This document shows positions 39,766 to 48,201 of a stretch of DNA of 64,000 nt, one piece after another (position 1 is the stretch's first letter; each line of letters begins with the position of its first letter). This DNA is from Blautia argi. GTDB taxonomy: Bacteria > Bacillota > Clostridia > Lachnospirales > Lachnospiraceae. The stretch is taken from positions 3,108,501 through 3,172,500 of the forward strand of contig NZ_CP030280.1 in NCBI RefSeq assembly GCF_003287895.1, in the 5' to 3' direction. Under the pieces are notes generated by a model that had not been told where the DNA came from, searched no databases, and saw nothing but the letters and a program-made list of their open reading frames with translations. The position numbers and the translations under genes are program-made.

Positions 39766-40440
39766 CTATACTATAGGAAAGTTTCCAACCGGTTTTACCT
39801 GAAATTCCATTTTTTTCTTTGTTTTCGGGTGAAAAAACGAAACCTTATAGGCACATAAAGAAATCTGCTGCCACTCTTGCTGCTTTGTTGCTTCTTTATT
39901 ATATTTCGTATCCCCGAACAAAGGCATTCCCGCATGTGCCATCTGTACCCGTATCTGATGATGACGCCCTGTGAGAAGGTGAATCTCTACCAGACTGCCC
40001 TCCTCTGTTTCCTGCAAAACACGGTAAACAAGTTCTGCTCTTTTACTTATAGGTGTTTTATTTTCTACGACTCTGGAGGTATTGGTTCTTGCATCTTTTT
40101 CCATTTCATTTACCAGATGTGCTTCCTTTTTCTCCGGTTTCCCCTGGACATACGCCAGATATCTTTTTTCCATTTTTCCCTGCTGTATCTGCTGATTAAG
40201 TTTTGCTGCGCTTTCTTTATTTTTTGCGAACACAAGAATCCCCTGCACCGGCTGATCCAGACGGTGAATCACTGCCACATATGCCTGCTCTCCCTTTCCC
40301 GCCAGATAATTTCTCAGAAGGCTTTCCAAATCCATAGTCCCCATTCTTCTGCTCTGCACCGGAAAACCTGCCGGCTTGTGGCAAACCAGCAAATCTTCAT
40401 CTTCATATAATATGATATCTTCTGCTTTTATCTCTTTCAT
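39766..40440 (-). CDS. RluA-family pseudouridine synthase
   Basis: Converts uridine to pseudouridine in rRNA or tRNA. The 224-residue protein has the catalytic motif HRLDQPVQGILVFAKN near residues 58-73 with the essential Asp, the LLTGRHHQIRVQMAH motif near 150-164, and the opening ILYEDEDLLVCHKPAG. It lacks an S4 domain, as do RluA and TruC types; the exact RNA target is unclear. The start at 40440 (MKEIKAED) is a judgement, since two other Met codons lie within 51 bases upstream. Confidence 0.88.
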   Translation of the reverse strand: MKEIKAEDIILYEDEDLLVCHKPAGFPVQSRRMGTMDLESLLRNYLAGKGEQAYVAVIHRLDQPVQGILVFAKNKESAAKLNQQIQQGKMEKRYLAYVQGKPEKKEAHLVNEMEKDARTNTSRVVENKTPISKRAELVYRVLQETEEGSLVEIHLLTGRHHQIRVQMAHAGMPLFGDTKYNKEATKQQEWQQISLCAYKVSFFHPKTKKKMEFQVKPVGNFPIV

Positions 40441-40477
40441 TATAACCCCGTATCTCATTTTTTCTTTTATCATAACA

Positions 40478-40529
40478 CAAAAATCGAACAACCGCTATAT
40501 CTTCACCTTTTCTGATATAACGGTTGTTC
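40478..40529 (-). terminator. Strong terminator facing leftward, upstream of the pseudouridine synthase gene
   Basis: GAACAACCG (40486-40494) pairs with CGGTTGTTC (40521-40529) and TATATC (40496-40501) with GATATA (40514-40519). Read leftward, the hairpin is followed by GATTTTTG. It would end transcripts arriving from the gene-poor region to the right. Confidence 0.8.
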
Positions 40530-40559
40530 TAATGATCTGCGTTATTCAATTTTCTTTTT

Positions 40560-41312
40560 TCCTTTCTTTCTAAACTTCTAAATTGACATTTATAAGTTAA
40601 AGAACCAACGATTTTCTTTTTCCCCATTTGATAAATTCCTATAGAATTTATTGAAAGTTTCTATCAATCTATATATTAAGATAATAACAAGTTTCTGAAT
40701 AAATAGTTCGGGCTATTTATTTTCAAAGCCTTTCTTTATACATTTCTTTTGAATATAACGTATCTTTTCAGATTCACGGAATACAACAGGTTTATTTCAA
40801 CGAATACAACTCATCATACTACTTTACTCGTTATACTTTCAAATGATGTATAAATACTTTGCCCTTTTAAAATATATTTCTTTACATATATTTTAAAACC
40901 TTCTTATTACTTTTGTGGTAAATGTTCAATATGAGGACATTTTTGATATTTACCTGAAATCTTTTCCTTCATTTTATATTCTTATTATTATGAGGAGTTA
41001 TTTTTTCATCTGCTTTTCAGGTCTTTCCGAGGGGATTTCTATGCCTTACCACTCTCATATTGATAATTAGATTCTTTCACTTCCACTGGACTGAACCTCC
41101 TTATCCGTATTCAAAAACCCTTTCACCTTTTATTACCTTTGTCCTTGGTACTTTATCATTATCTTTATCACTTATTTTGTATTCTCCGTACACCTAAAGT
41201 TTTTTCATAATGATTTTTCTTTTGTACCTTGTAGCCAACTTTAAAATTGATTTCTCGTTTCAAATTTTAAATTGGATATGAAGTAATGTTATAAGGTGTT
41301 TTGTTTTTTGTT
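40560..41312 (-). pseudogene. Decayed coding remnant or small-ORF/RNA transcript in an AT-rich gap
   Basis: No intact gene spans the 1031 bases from 40441 to 41471. On the minus strand, short protein-like stretches appear in different frames: LKREINFKVGYKVQKK (about 41200-41260), a 30-residue frame starting GTG at 41193 and ending 41101 (VYGEYKISDK...GERVFEYG), then GGAGG (41096-41100) and a 15-residue frame from GTG 41086 to 41039 (VEVKESNYQYESGKA), and KPVVFRESEKIRYIQKK (about 40713-40793). The charged composition resembles real AT-rich genes broken by frameshifts. Alternatively the promoter-to-terminator unit is a functional small-peptide or RNA transcript. I do not recognise a family. Confidence 0.4.
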
Positions 41313-41318
41313 GATTTT

Positions 41319-41347
41319 ATAATACACCAACCGCCTGTATTTGTCAA
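41319..41347 (-). promoter_or_regulatory. Strong promoter driving the gene-poor region
   Basis: TTGACA (41342-41347) and TATTAT (41319-41324), exactly 17 bp apart, read leftward. It points into the 40.5-41.3 kb stretch without an intact gene. With the terminator at 40478-40529 it defines a transcript of about 800 nt. Confidence 0.75.
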
Positions 41348-41471
41348 TATATTTTTTCAAAAAAAGTTTTATTTTTTTATATTTTTATTTCATATTTTAT
41401 TTAAGCTGTAAATTAATATTATTTTTCAGAATTGTGTATTCAATTTTATTTTTTCACAAATTCACAGAAAA

Positions 41472-43139
41472 TTACATAACTAAAGCTGCTCTTGCCTTTT
41501 GTGTCAGCTCCTTTCCTCCCGCCGCATACCATTCTTTCACAAAGGTATCAAAATAGCCCACCGGCTTTTCTCCACAGACAATCTGTATAAAGGTTTGCTG
41601 CTCCAGCTTTAAAAGATTTTCTTCCGCCTTTAATCCCTCTCCCGAAAGAGGCAAAGGCTGGCGGCTTTTAAAACCTAAGTCTACCAGTGCCCCTACGGCT
41701 GTGATACGTGAAGTATAAGCAGCCCACGCATTTGCCGTTGTCAAACTTCCGTTTAAATAAGCTTTGCAGGTATCATAATAAGACTTTTCCAGTCCTGTTA
41801 AAGAAGACGGAGGCTTTTCTCCATTCAACGCATTTCGAATGTTCTCCGTTGTCTGATACAAAGTGTCACGATAATCTACGTTAATATTCAAAGGTCTTGC
41901 CGTGGGATCTACATTTAAAGAAAAATATTCGTTTACTTCATTTGCCCCTTTGTCATCATAACGAGAATAGTCAAAAATTACGCTGATATATTTTGCCACG
42001 ATTTCCGGATGCTCATATCCCTTTCGCACGACCACATACATCCTGTCTTCAAAGGTTTCATATTCCTGCAAAACATTTTCATCCTGTTTTGTAAAGAAAT
42101 AAGGCTTCCATTCTGCTTCCCTGTCATAGTCATAAGACTCCATCAAAGGATTGTTTGGCGCCCACCACTTTCCAAAAAAAGCTCCGCATTTGCCGTTTTT
42201 GATTAAGTCCTCTATATTCTGTGAGGTCCGAAGAAGAAATCTCTTATCCAGCACACCTCTTGTATACAATATATTCAAATACTCCAAGGCTGCTTTACAT
42301 TCTTGTGTTACAGAACCGTATACCATTTCTCCCCCTGCATCCTGCACCCACTTTCTGGGGTTTGCATGAAACATGGAAAAAATCCCGTCAGCAGAATAGG
42401 TTTCACTGCTTCCTGCCACCAGTTCCGGCGTACAAGCAAGCCCAATAGTTTCTCCATTGCCTGCTGCATCTTGATTGACAAATTCTAAAATACAGTCCAT
42501 TGCTTCGTCCATGTCGGCAGGTTCTTCCAGTCCCAGCTTGTCTATCCAGTCTTTTCGCATCCATAGAAACGTTGGACCGTGGTCGATAACCGTATCCGGA
42601 AATCCATAAAGTTTTCCCTCATACTTTCCTGAATTTAAAAGTGCATCTGTATAACTGGCATACATATCTTTAATTCGCCATGTGGTACATTCCTCGTAAA
42701 CCTCAGTCAAATCCTCTATCATATCTGCCTCTGCCAGCTTTTGCACGGTTTCCTGTCCTTTCACCACCATAATATCCGGCAAATGGTTATCCTTTATGGC
42801 GATTTCTACTGCTTCCTCATACTGATTTCCATCCTCCAGCTCAAATACATCCTTGTTTTGGATATTCAGCATTCTCTTTAAATAACGTGTATAACCATTG
42901 TCTTCATACGTATCTCCTGCCGGAAGATTAGAATGATTGCCTCCTGATATTTTTCCCAGCGTATAGGTAACCGTTTCCGGATATTTTCCGTAAGGAGTAT
43001 GTACTGCTTCCTGCCATTTTGCATTGTTATCCGTTTTTGGAGATTCTTCTTTTACAGACTCTTTTTTCATACTAAAAAAGAGCATGCCAAAAATGATTAT
43101 TGCTGTCACAACAATTCCCCAGAACAATTTTTTATTCAT
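41472..43139 (-). CDS. Extracellular solute-binding protein linked to the two-component system
   Basis: A 555-residue carbohydrate-type binding protein. It begins with an uncleaved-looking membrane anchor (about 3-24, FWGIVVTAIIIFGMLFF) without a lipobox Cys. The rest is a large type II binding fold (MRKDWIDKLGLEEPADMDEA is typical of the LplA/YtcQ group). The start at 43139 follows AGGAGGAA and overlaps the end of the kinase gene by eight bases. It is the last gene of the RR-HK-SBP run. A second, lipoprotein-type binding protein is encoded at the head of the locus, so this one may be a dedicated sensor or an alternative receptor. Confidence 0.88.
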   Translation of the reverse strand: MNKKLFWGIVVTAIIIFGMLFFSMKKESVKEESPKTDNNAKWQEAVHTPYGKYPETVTYTLGKISGGNHSNLPAGDTYEDNGYTRYLKRMLNIQNKDVFELEDGNQYEEAVEIAIKDNHLPDIMVVKGQETVQKLAEADMIEDLTEVYEECTTWRIKDMYASYTDALLNSGKYEGKLYGFPDTVIDHGPTFLWMRKDWIDKLGLEEPADMDEAMDCILEFVNQDAAGNGETIGLACTPELVAGSSETYSADGIFSMFHANPRKWVQDAGGEMVYGSVTQECKAALEYLNILYTRGVLDKRFLLRTSQNIEDLIKNGKCGAFFGKWWAPNNPLMESYDYDREAEWKPYFFTKQDENVLQEYETFEDRMYVVVRKGYEHPEIVAKYISVIFDYSRYDDKGANEVNEYFSLNVDPTARPLNINVDYRDTLYQTTENIRNALNGEKPPSSLTGLEKSYYDTCKAYLNGSLTTANAWAAYTSRITAVGALVDLGFKSRQPLPLSGEGLKAEENLLKLEQQTFIQIVCGEKPVGYFDTFVKEWYAAGGKELTQKARAALVM

Positions 43140-44832
43140 ATCGTTTTTCCTCCTTGTTGACAGGAATAACAATCTCTATTCTGCATCCCTCTCCCTGACG
43201 GCTTTTTACCCTTAAATGATATTCCTCTCCGTAAAGCAGTGTTATTCTGTCGTTGACATTGCGTACCCCGTAGCCCTTGGAACGATAGGTGATAATACTC
43301 CTTGCCTGCTCCTCTGACATTCCTATTCCGTTGTCCTCCACTGCCATAATTAAGGTATCTCCCTCTTTATGGACAGAAATTTTCAGCCATTTTTCTTCCT
43401 TTTCCGATACGTCTAATCCATGCTCAATGGCATTTTCTACCAGAGGCTGTAAAATCAGCTTGGGAACAGAGTAGCTTAAAGCATCTTCCTGTACTTCTTT
43501 GATAACCTGGAAACTGTTGTCGTGCATAATAAGCTGAATATGGAGATAGGCATCAATATTTCGGATTTCGTTTGCAGCGATTGTCATGGTTTCTCCTTTG
43601 TTCAGGCTGGTACGGTAATAGGTAGACAATGCCAACGTAATCCGACTGATTTCCTCATTATCTGCTTCAATGGCTTTCCAATTAATAATGGAAAGAGAAT
43701 TATAGAGAAAATGAGGATTAATCTGCGCCTGAAGGGCTTTCATTTCTGTCTTTTGCAGCTTAATTTTTGCCTCATATACCTGAGAAATCAATTTATTGAT
43801 TTCATCCATCATTCTGGTAAAGGTACGCACCAGCACACCGATTTCATCTTTAGATTGGCTCACCACCGTAACTTTACGAAGCCCCAGATTGATTTGGTTC
43901 ATATTTTCTGTAAGCTGTTCCAATCGTTCTACCATTTTCCTTGAGAAAAAATATCCCAAAAGTAAAATCAGGAAAAGACAAAGAAGCAAAACAGGAATAT
44001 TTCCAAGAAGCAATGTCCAAACAGATTTCTCCAACTCCTCTTTTGGCTGATAAAGACAGAAATTCCATTTCGTATCTTCTATTTTTTTCTCTATACATAC
44101 ATAATGTTCTTTTAAATAGTTTAGAGAAGTTTCTTTATCCGGTTTATAAGGAGTATCCATGTGATATCCGGAATACACCACATTTCCCTGTTCATCTAAG
44201 ATTAAGCCCCCTCTGTTTTCCGTCAGCAAATCGGCAAAAGGCTCTAATACCCTATTGTAATCCAGAGTTAAAACCAACATTGCCTGTATCTTATCCTGTT
44301 GGTAAAACTTTCTCACTGCCAGAATTTCTTTTTTATTCCCCTGCTTTACCAGCCACTGCACTGTCCCCTTTTCATTGATTTCCGTATACCATGATTGATT
44401 TTGCGCCACAAACAAAGGCGCTAAGGTATTTCCGTGCTCTACCTGAATATTTTCAGCGTATAAGGTAATACTTCTGATTTCCTCATGATAAAGCTGCGGC
44501 ATGGTAAACAGCGGATCGGCAATTTCTGTATATGCTAGATATGCCTCGTAATCCGAGCGATATTCTTTCTCCATAATTTCCCGTAAGTCAGAGGAATAGG
44601 TTAAATAATTTATCAGATTTATATAAATCTGTACCCGATTATCAATGCTGTCCACAGACTGCTCCAACACCTGATTTAATCCGCTTTCTTCCTTTTCCTG
44701 CATAATCTGTATCGTTCTCATCTGGGTATACGCACTGATGACGCATACCGGTATCAGGCTGCATAAAATCATCATAATGGTCAGCTTATAGCGGTATTTC
44801 AGGTCTTTATATTTCTGTACCCATTTTTTCAT
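43132..44832 (-). CDS. YesM-type sensor histidine kinase
   Basis: A 566-residue membrane kinase of the LytS/YesM class. Two transmembrane helices (about 17-37 and 280-303) flank an extracellular sensor of about 240 residues. A HAMP domain (305-355), the His_kinase motif QINPHFLYNSLSIINWKAIE (near 372-391) with the phospho-accepting His, and an ATPase domain with VENAIEHGL and DNGIGMS follow. It overlaps the response regulator by 26 bases and the binding protein by eight, so the three are translationally coupled. It probably senses extracellular sugar, directly or via a binding protein. Confidence 0.93.
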   Translation of the reverse strand: MKKWVQKYKDLKYRYKLTIMMILCSLIPVCVISAYTQMRTIQIMQEKEESGLNQVLEQSVDSIDNRVQIYINLINYLTYSSDLREIMEKEYRSDYEAYLAYTEIADPLFTMPQLYHEEIRSITLYAENIQVEHGNTLAPLFVAQNQSWYTEINEKGTVQWLVKQGNKKEILAVRKFYQQDKIQAMLVLTLDYNRVLEPFADLLTENRGGLILDEQGNVVYSGYHMDTPYKPDKETSLNYLKEHYVCIEKKIEDTKWNFCLYQPKEELEKSVWTLLLGNIPVLLLCLFLILLLGYFFSRKMVERLEQLTENMNQINLGLRKVTVVSQSKDEIGVLVRTFTRMMDEINKLISQVYEAKIKLQKTEMKALQAQINPHFLYNSLSIINWKAIEADNEEISRITLALSTYYRTSLNKGETMTIAANEIRNIDAYLHIQLIMHDNSFQVIKEVQEDALSYSVPKLILQPLVENAIEHGLDVSEKEEKWLKISVHKEGDTLIMAVEDNGIGMSEEQARSIITYRSKGYGVRNVNDRITLLYGEEYHLRVKSRQGEGCRIEIVIPVNKEEKRYE

Positions 44833-46333
44833 ACTCCGCAGTTCCTTTCCTGCAAGACTCCGGTGTCACTCCGAAATATTCCCGAAAACTTCGGCAAAAA
44901 TAGGAGTTATTGGAAAATCCCACTTCCCTGGCAATCTGAGAAATCTTTTTCTGACTGTTTTCCAGCAGCTCTTTTGCCTTATCCATACGAAAGGCTTTAA
45001 TAAAACGGTTTAAATTCATGCCTGTTTCCTGTTTAAAAATATAGCTTAAATACCCTGGTGACAAATATACTTTTTCCGCCAGAATATCTACACTTAATTC
45101 CTCCTGATAGTTCTGATAAATGTAATTTTTCACCTGCGTCACTTCACTTCTCGTACCCTTTTCTTCTTCTGCCAGATATTCTTCCAGCTCTTCCATGGCT
45201 TTCTCAGTAAGCTTCCATACATCTTGCAGCCTTCTGGCACGATATAAGCGGTCAATTTCTCTGCTCAATCTTTTCTCATCAGGCAGATCCATGGCTTCAT
45301 AAATTTCTTTTATAATACTGGAAAATAAAAATTTCACATACATTTCAGAATATGCTTTTTCCGGATGATACACGATTTTCAACTGTTCAAAATGATTTTT
45401 TAAATGCGCCATATCTTGATGATGAATGTCTTCTAAAATTCGCTTTAAAAGCTCTGCATCTCCAAGCGCTGTGTTGGTTTCTCTGTCTTCGCTCTCTTTT
45501 AAAGAAAAAATATGCTCCTCCGGCTGATAAAACTGGTCTTCCAGCACCTTTTCCAACGCCGCGAAAACCGCCGGCAGCTCCTCAAAGCTTTTTAACTCCT
45601 CGCTGACAGCCAATAAGCATTCTGTATTATAACGAAGCTTAAAAAACTGATAAATTTCCCTGCACAAAAGCTCATAATCGCTGTGTTTCTCCTTAAAGAA
45701 GAAAAGTCCTTCTCCAGCATTTAAATTCAGATAAAAGAAATCACGGCGAATTTCCTCTTTTAATTTTTCTTTAAAGATTTCTTCTTCCATTTCAAAAAAA
45801 CTGCTGGATGTCTGAATTAAAACCATGTAATGATACTGTTGGAAATCCAGATTTCTCTTCATTTCCTCAATATCGACTTTTCCCCCGTACAAATAATTCT
45901 GCAAAAAGAACTGGTATAAATAATCCTGTGTTTTAATCAGCTGTACTTCTTCTGCTTTCTCTCTTTCGATTTCTTCCAGCAGCTTTTTCATGGTTTTCTG
46001 AAATTCAAAAGGATCTACGGGCTTTAAAATATAATCAGAAACCCCGTATCGGATTGCTGTCTGTGCATAAGAAAAGTCACTGTATCCGCTGAACATCATG
46101 ATTTTCATTTCCGGATATTGTGAAGATACCTTTTCTGCCAGCTCCAAACCGCTCACATAGGGCATCTTAATATCCGTCAAAAGAATTTCCACCTTTTGAT
46201 GCTTCAAAAGTTCCAGCGCATCCCTTCCGTTTGACGCTTCAAAAACTTCCAGCTCTGTTCCTGTCTTTTTCAATAAAAACTTAATGCCGTTTCGCTCCAG
46301 TTTTTCATCGTCTACAATTAAAATCCTGTACAT
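44807..46333 (-). CDS. YesN-type response regulator with AraC DNA-binding domain
   Basis: A 508-residue regulator. Residues 1-120 form a receiver domain (MYRILIVDDEKLERNGI, phospho-Asp in LLTDIKMPYVSG near 55, Lys in YILKPVD near 105). A long helical middle region follows, and the last 100 residues carry two AraC helix-turn-helix motifs (LSVDILAEKVYLSPGYLSYIFK and ISQIAREVGFSNNSYFCRSF). The start at 46333 follows GGTGGGAGA. With its partner kinase it most likely activates the adjacent sugar ABC transporter genes. Confidence 0.93.
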   Translation of the reverse strand: MYRILIVDDEKLERNGIKFLLKKTGTELEVFEASNGRDALELLKHQKVEILLTDIKMPYVSGLELAEKVSSQYPEMKIMMFSGYSDFSYAQTAIRYGVSDYILKPVDPFEFQKTMKKLLEEIEREKAEEVQLIKTQDYLYQFFLQNYLYGGKVDIEEMKRNLDFQQYHYMVLIQTSSSFFEMEEEIFKEKLKEEIRRDFFYLNLNAGEGLFFFKEKHSDYELLCREIYQFFKLRYNTECLLAVSEELKSFEELPAVFAALEKVLEDQFYQPEEHIFSLKESEDRETNTALGDAELLKRILEDIHHQDMAHLKNHFEQLKIVYHPEKAYSEMYVKFLFSSIIKEIYEAMDLPDEKRLSREIDRLYRARRLQDVWKLTEKAMEELEEYLAEEEKGTRSEVTQVKNYIYQNYQEELSVDILAEKVYLSPGYLSYIFKQETGMNLNRFIKAFRMDKAKELLENSQKKISQIAREVGFSNNSYFCRSFREYFGVTPESCRKGTAEYEKMGTEI

Positions 46334-46355
46334 ATCTCCCACCTTTATAATTACC

Positions 46356-46388
46356 AAACAGGACTGACGTTCTCTGCCAGCCCTGTTT
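46356..46388 (-). other. Intergenic hairpin between the permease and regulator genes
   Basis: AAACAGG (46356-46362) pairs with CCTGTTT (46382-46388), with CTG/CAG inside. Read leftward no T-run follows, so it is more likely an mRNA stability or attenuation element than a full terminator. It divides transporter genes from the two-component genes. Confidence 0.5.
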
Positions 46389-46442
46389 CTGTTTTCCTAT
46401 ATTTCTTTTATTGTAACATGTATTTTTATTCTGTCAACGAAA

Positions 46443-47282
46443 TCAACCTTTTACAGCGCCTGCTGCAACACCTTCGATAATATAACGCTGACAGAAAAGA
46501 TAGAACACAATAATCGGAAGAATGGACAATACCAAAACGCCCATCATGGCTCCCATGTCAATCGAGCCGTATCCGCCCTTCAAATACTGAATGGCAATGG
46601 AAATTGTTTTATATTTCTTTGTGTCCAGCACCAGCACAGGCAGCAGATAGTCATTCCATATCCACATGGCATCCAGAATTGCTACAGTAATACAAGTAGG
46701 TTTCATAATAGGAAATACAACCTTAAAATAACATTGCAGCGGCGTACATCCATCAATCATACTTGCTTCTTCGATTTCAATCGGAATTGCCTTTACAAAT
46801 CCTGTAAACATAAAGACTGCAAGTCCTGCGCCAAATCCCAGATAAATAATAATCAATCCCCAAGGATTATCCAGCTTCAGCATATTTGCAATTTTAGATA
46901 AGGTATACATTTCCATCTGAAAAGGAACTACCATTGCAAACAAACATAAAACATAGATAATTTTTGTACTCAATGTTTTTACTCTACTGATATACCACGC
47001 ACACATGGAACAACAGACCACAATCAAAGCCACCGAGCACACAGTAATAAATAAGGTCCATAAAAATGCTTCGAAAAATCCCGTCTTTTCCAGACCTCGG
47101 ATATAGTTCTCCCAGCCTACAAACATATTTCCCTTTGGAATTTTAAAGGGATAACGGCTGATATACGCTTTCTTTTTAAAAGAGTTGATAAATACCAGTA
47201 TAATGGGGTACATATACAGTACGCTGATAACTGAGAAAATCAGTGTCAGCAGCCAACCATGTTTTGCTTTTCTTGCTTTCAT
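46443..47282 (-). CDS. Carbohydrate ABC transporter permease, MalG type
   Basis: Inner-membrane permease of the CUT1 class, 279 residues with six transmembrane helices. The first is near 13-33, and the EAA loop reads EIEEASMIDGCTPLQCYFKVVFPIMKP near residues 174-200, which contacts the ATPase. It ends with the usual YIIEGVAAGAVKG. It shares one base with the preceding permease gene. No ATPase gene is nearby; CUT1 systems in Firmicutes commonly use a shared MsmX-like ATPase. Confidence 0.94.
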   Translation of the reverse strand: MKARKAKHGWLLTLIFSVISVLYMYPIILVFINSFKKKAYISRYPFKIPKGNMFVGWENYIRGLEKTGFFEAFLWTLFITVCSVALIVVCCSMCAWYISRVKTLSTKIIYVLCLFAMVVPFQMEMYTLSKIANMLKLDNPWGLIIIYLGFGAGLAVFMFTGFVKAIPIEIEEASMIDGCTPLQCYFKVVFPIMKPTCITVAILDAMWIWNDYLLPVLVLDTKKYKTISIAIQYLKGGYGSIDMGAMMGVLVLSILPIIVFYLFCQRYIIEGVAAGAVKG

Positions 47283-48124
47283 TACTGCTGCACCTCCTTT
47301 GTTCTGGTCAATCTATTTTGTATTAAAGCAATAATTCCCACTAAGACAAAGAAAATAACGGCTTTTGCCTGTCCTACGCCTTCATAGCCGGGACGACCAT
47401 AGAAGGTTCTGTAAATATTTAGTGCTATAAGCTCTGACATATTTGACGGTGCGCCGTTGGTAAGAGCTAAGTTCTGGTCAAAGAGCTTAAAGCCGTTGGT
47501 CAGTGTCAAAAACGTACAGATGGTAATAGACGGCATGACCATAGGAAGGGTAACATGACGAAGAAGCTGTCTTGCATTTGCCCCGTCAATCTTTGCCGCT
47601 TCAATGAGTTCACCCGGTATATTCTGAATACCGGAAATATAGATAATCATCATATAACCTACTTGCTGCCAGCACACCAGAATAACCAATCCCCAGAAAC
47701 CATAGGTGGAGGAAAAGGTTAAAGTTTTTCCATACTGTGCTAACACGCCATTTAATAAAAGCTGCCAGATATAACCTAAAATAATACCGCCGATTAAGTT
47801 CGGCATAAAAAATACTGTACGGAAAAGGTTTGTTCCTTTAATTCCCTTTGTTAAAAGCATTGCCACTGTAAATGCCAATACGTTAATCAAAATAACAGAT
47901 ACTGCTGTAAATAGAACCGTGTACCATAAAGCGTGATAAAATTCTGTGTCCTGAAAAGCTTTTAAATAATTTTGAAATCCTACCCATCTGGCATCTGTTA
48001 CTGTTGTAAATTTGCAAAAGGAAAGATAAATACCCAAAGCAAAGGGTGCAATAAATCCTAAAACAAATGCCAGCATGGTAGGCAGTACAAACACAGGAAA
48101 ATATTTTTTAATTGATTTTTCCAA
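47282..48124 (-). CDS. Carbohydrate ABC transporter permease, MalF type
   Basis: Partner permease, 280 residues and six helices. The EAA loop is ELIEAAKIDGANARQLLRHVTLPMVMP near residues 180-206. Family features include a cytosolic start, a first helix near 12-33 and the PNLIGGIILGYIWQLLLNG helix. It follows the binding-protein gene after a 77-bp gap that holds a strong hairpin and is directly coupled to the MalG-type gene. Confidence 0.94.
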   Translation of the reverse strand: MEKSIKKYFPVFVLPTMLAFVLGFIAPFALGIYLSFCKFTTVTDARWVGFQNYLKAFQDTEFYHALWYTVLFTAVSVILINVLAFTVAMLLTKGIKGTNLFRTVFFMPNLIGGIILGYIWQLLLNGVLAQYGKTLTFSSTYGFWGLVILVCWQQVGYMMIIYISGIQNIPGELIEAAKIDGANARQLLRHVTLPMVMPSITICTFLTLTNGFKLFDQNLALTNGAPSNMSELIALNIYRTFYGRPGYEGVGQAKAVIFFVLVGIIALIQNRLTRTKEVQQ

Positions 48125-48149
48125 TTTTCTTCCCCCTTTTATCAGGAAA

Positions 48150-48187
48150 AGGGCTGCCTGTATAAAAAACTTTTACACAGCAGCCCT
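48150..48187 (-). terminator. Attenuator-type hairpin between binding protein and permeases
   Basis: AGGGCTGC (48150-48157) pairs with GCAGCCCT (48180-48187), and the inner TGTGTAAAA/TTTTATACA arms lengthen the stem. Read leftward it is followed by TTTTCC. Partial termination here would make more binding protein than permease, as in many ABC operons. Confidence 0.7.
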
Positions 48188-48201
48188 GTTTCTTCTCTTC
48201 T

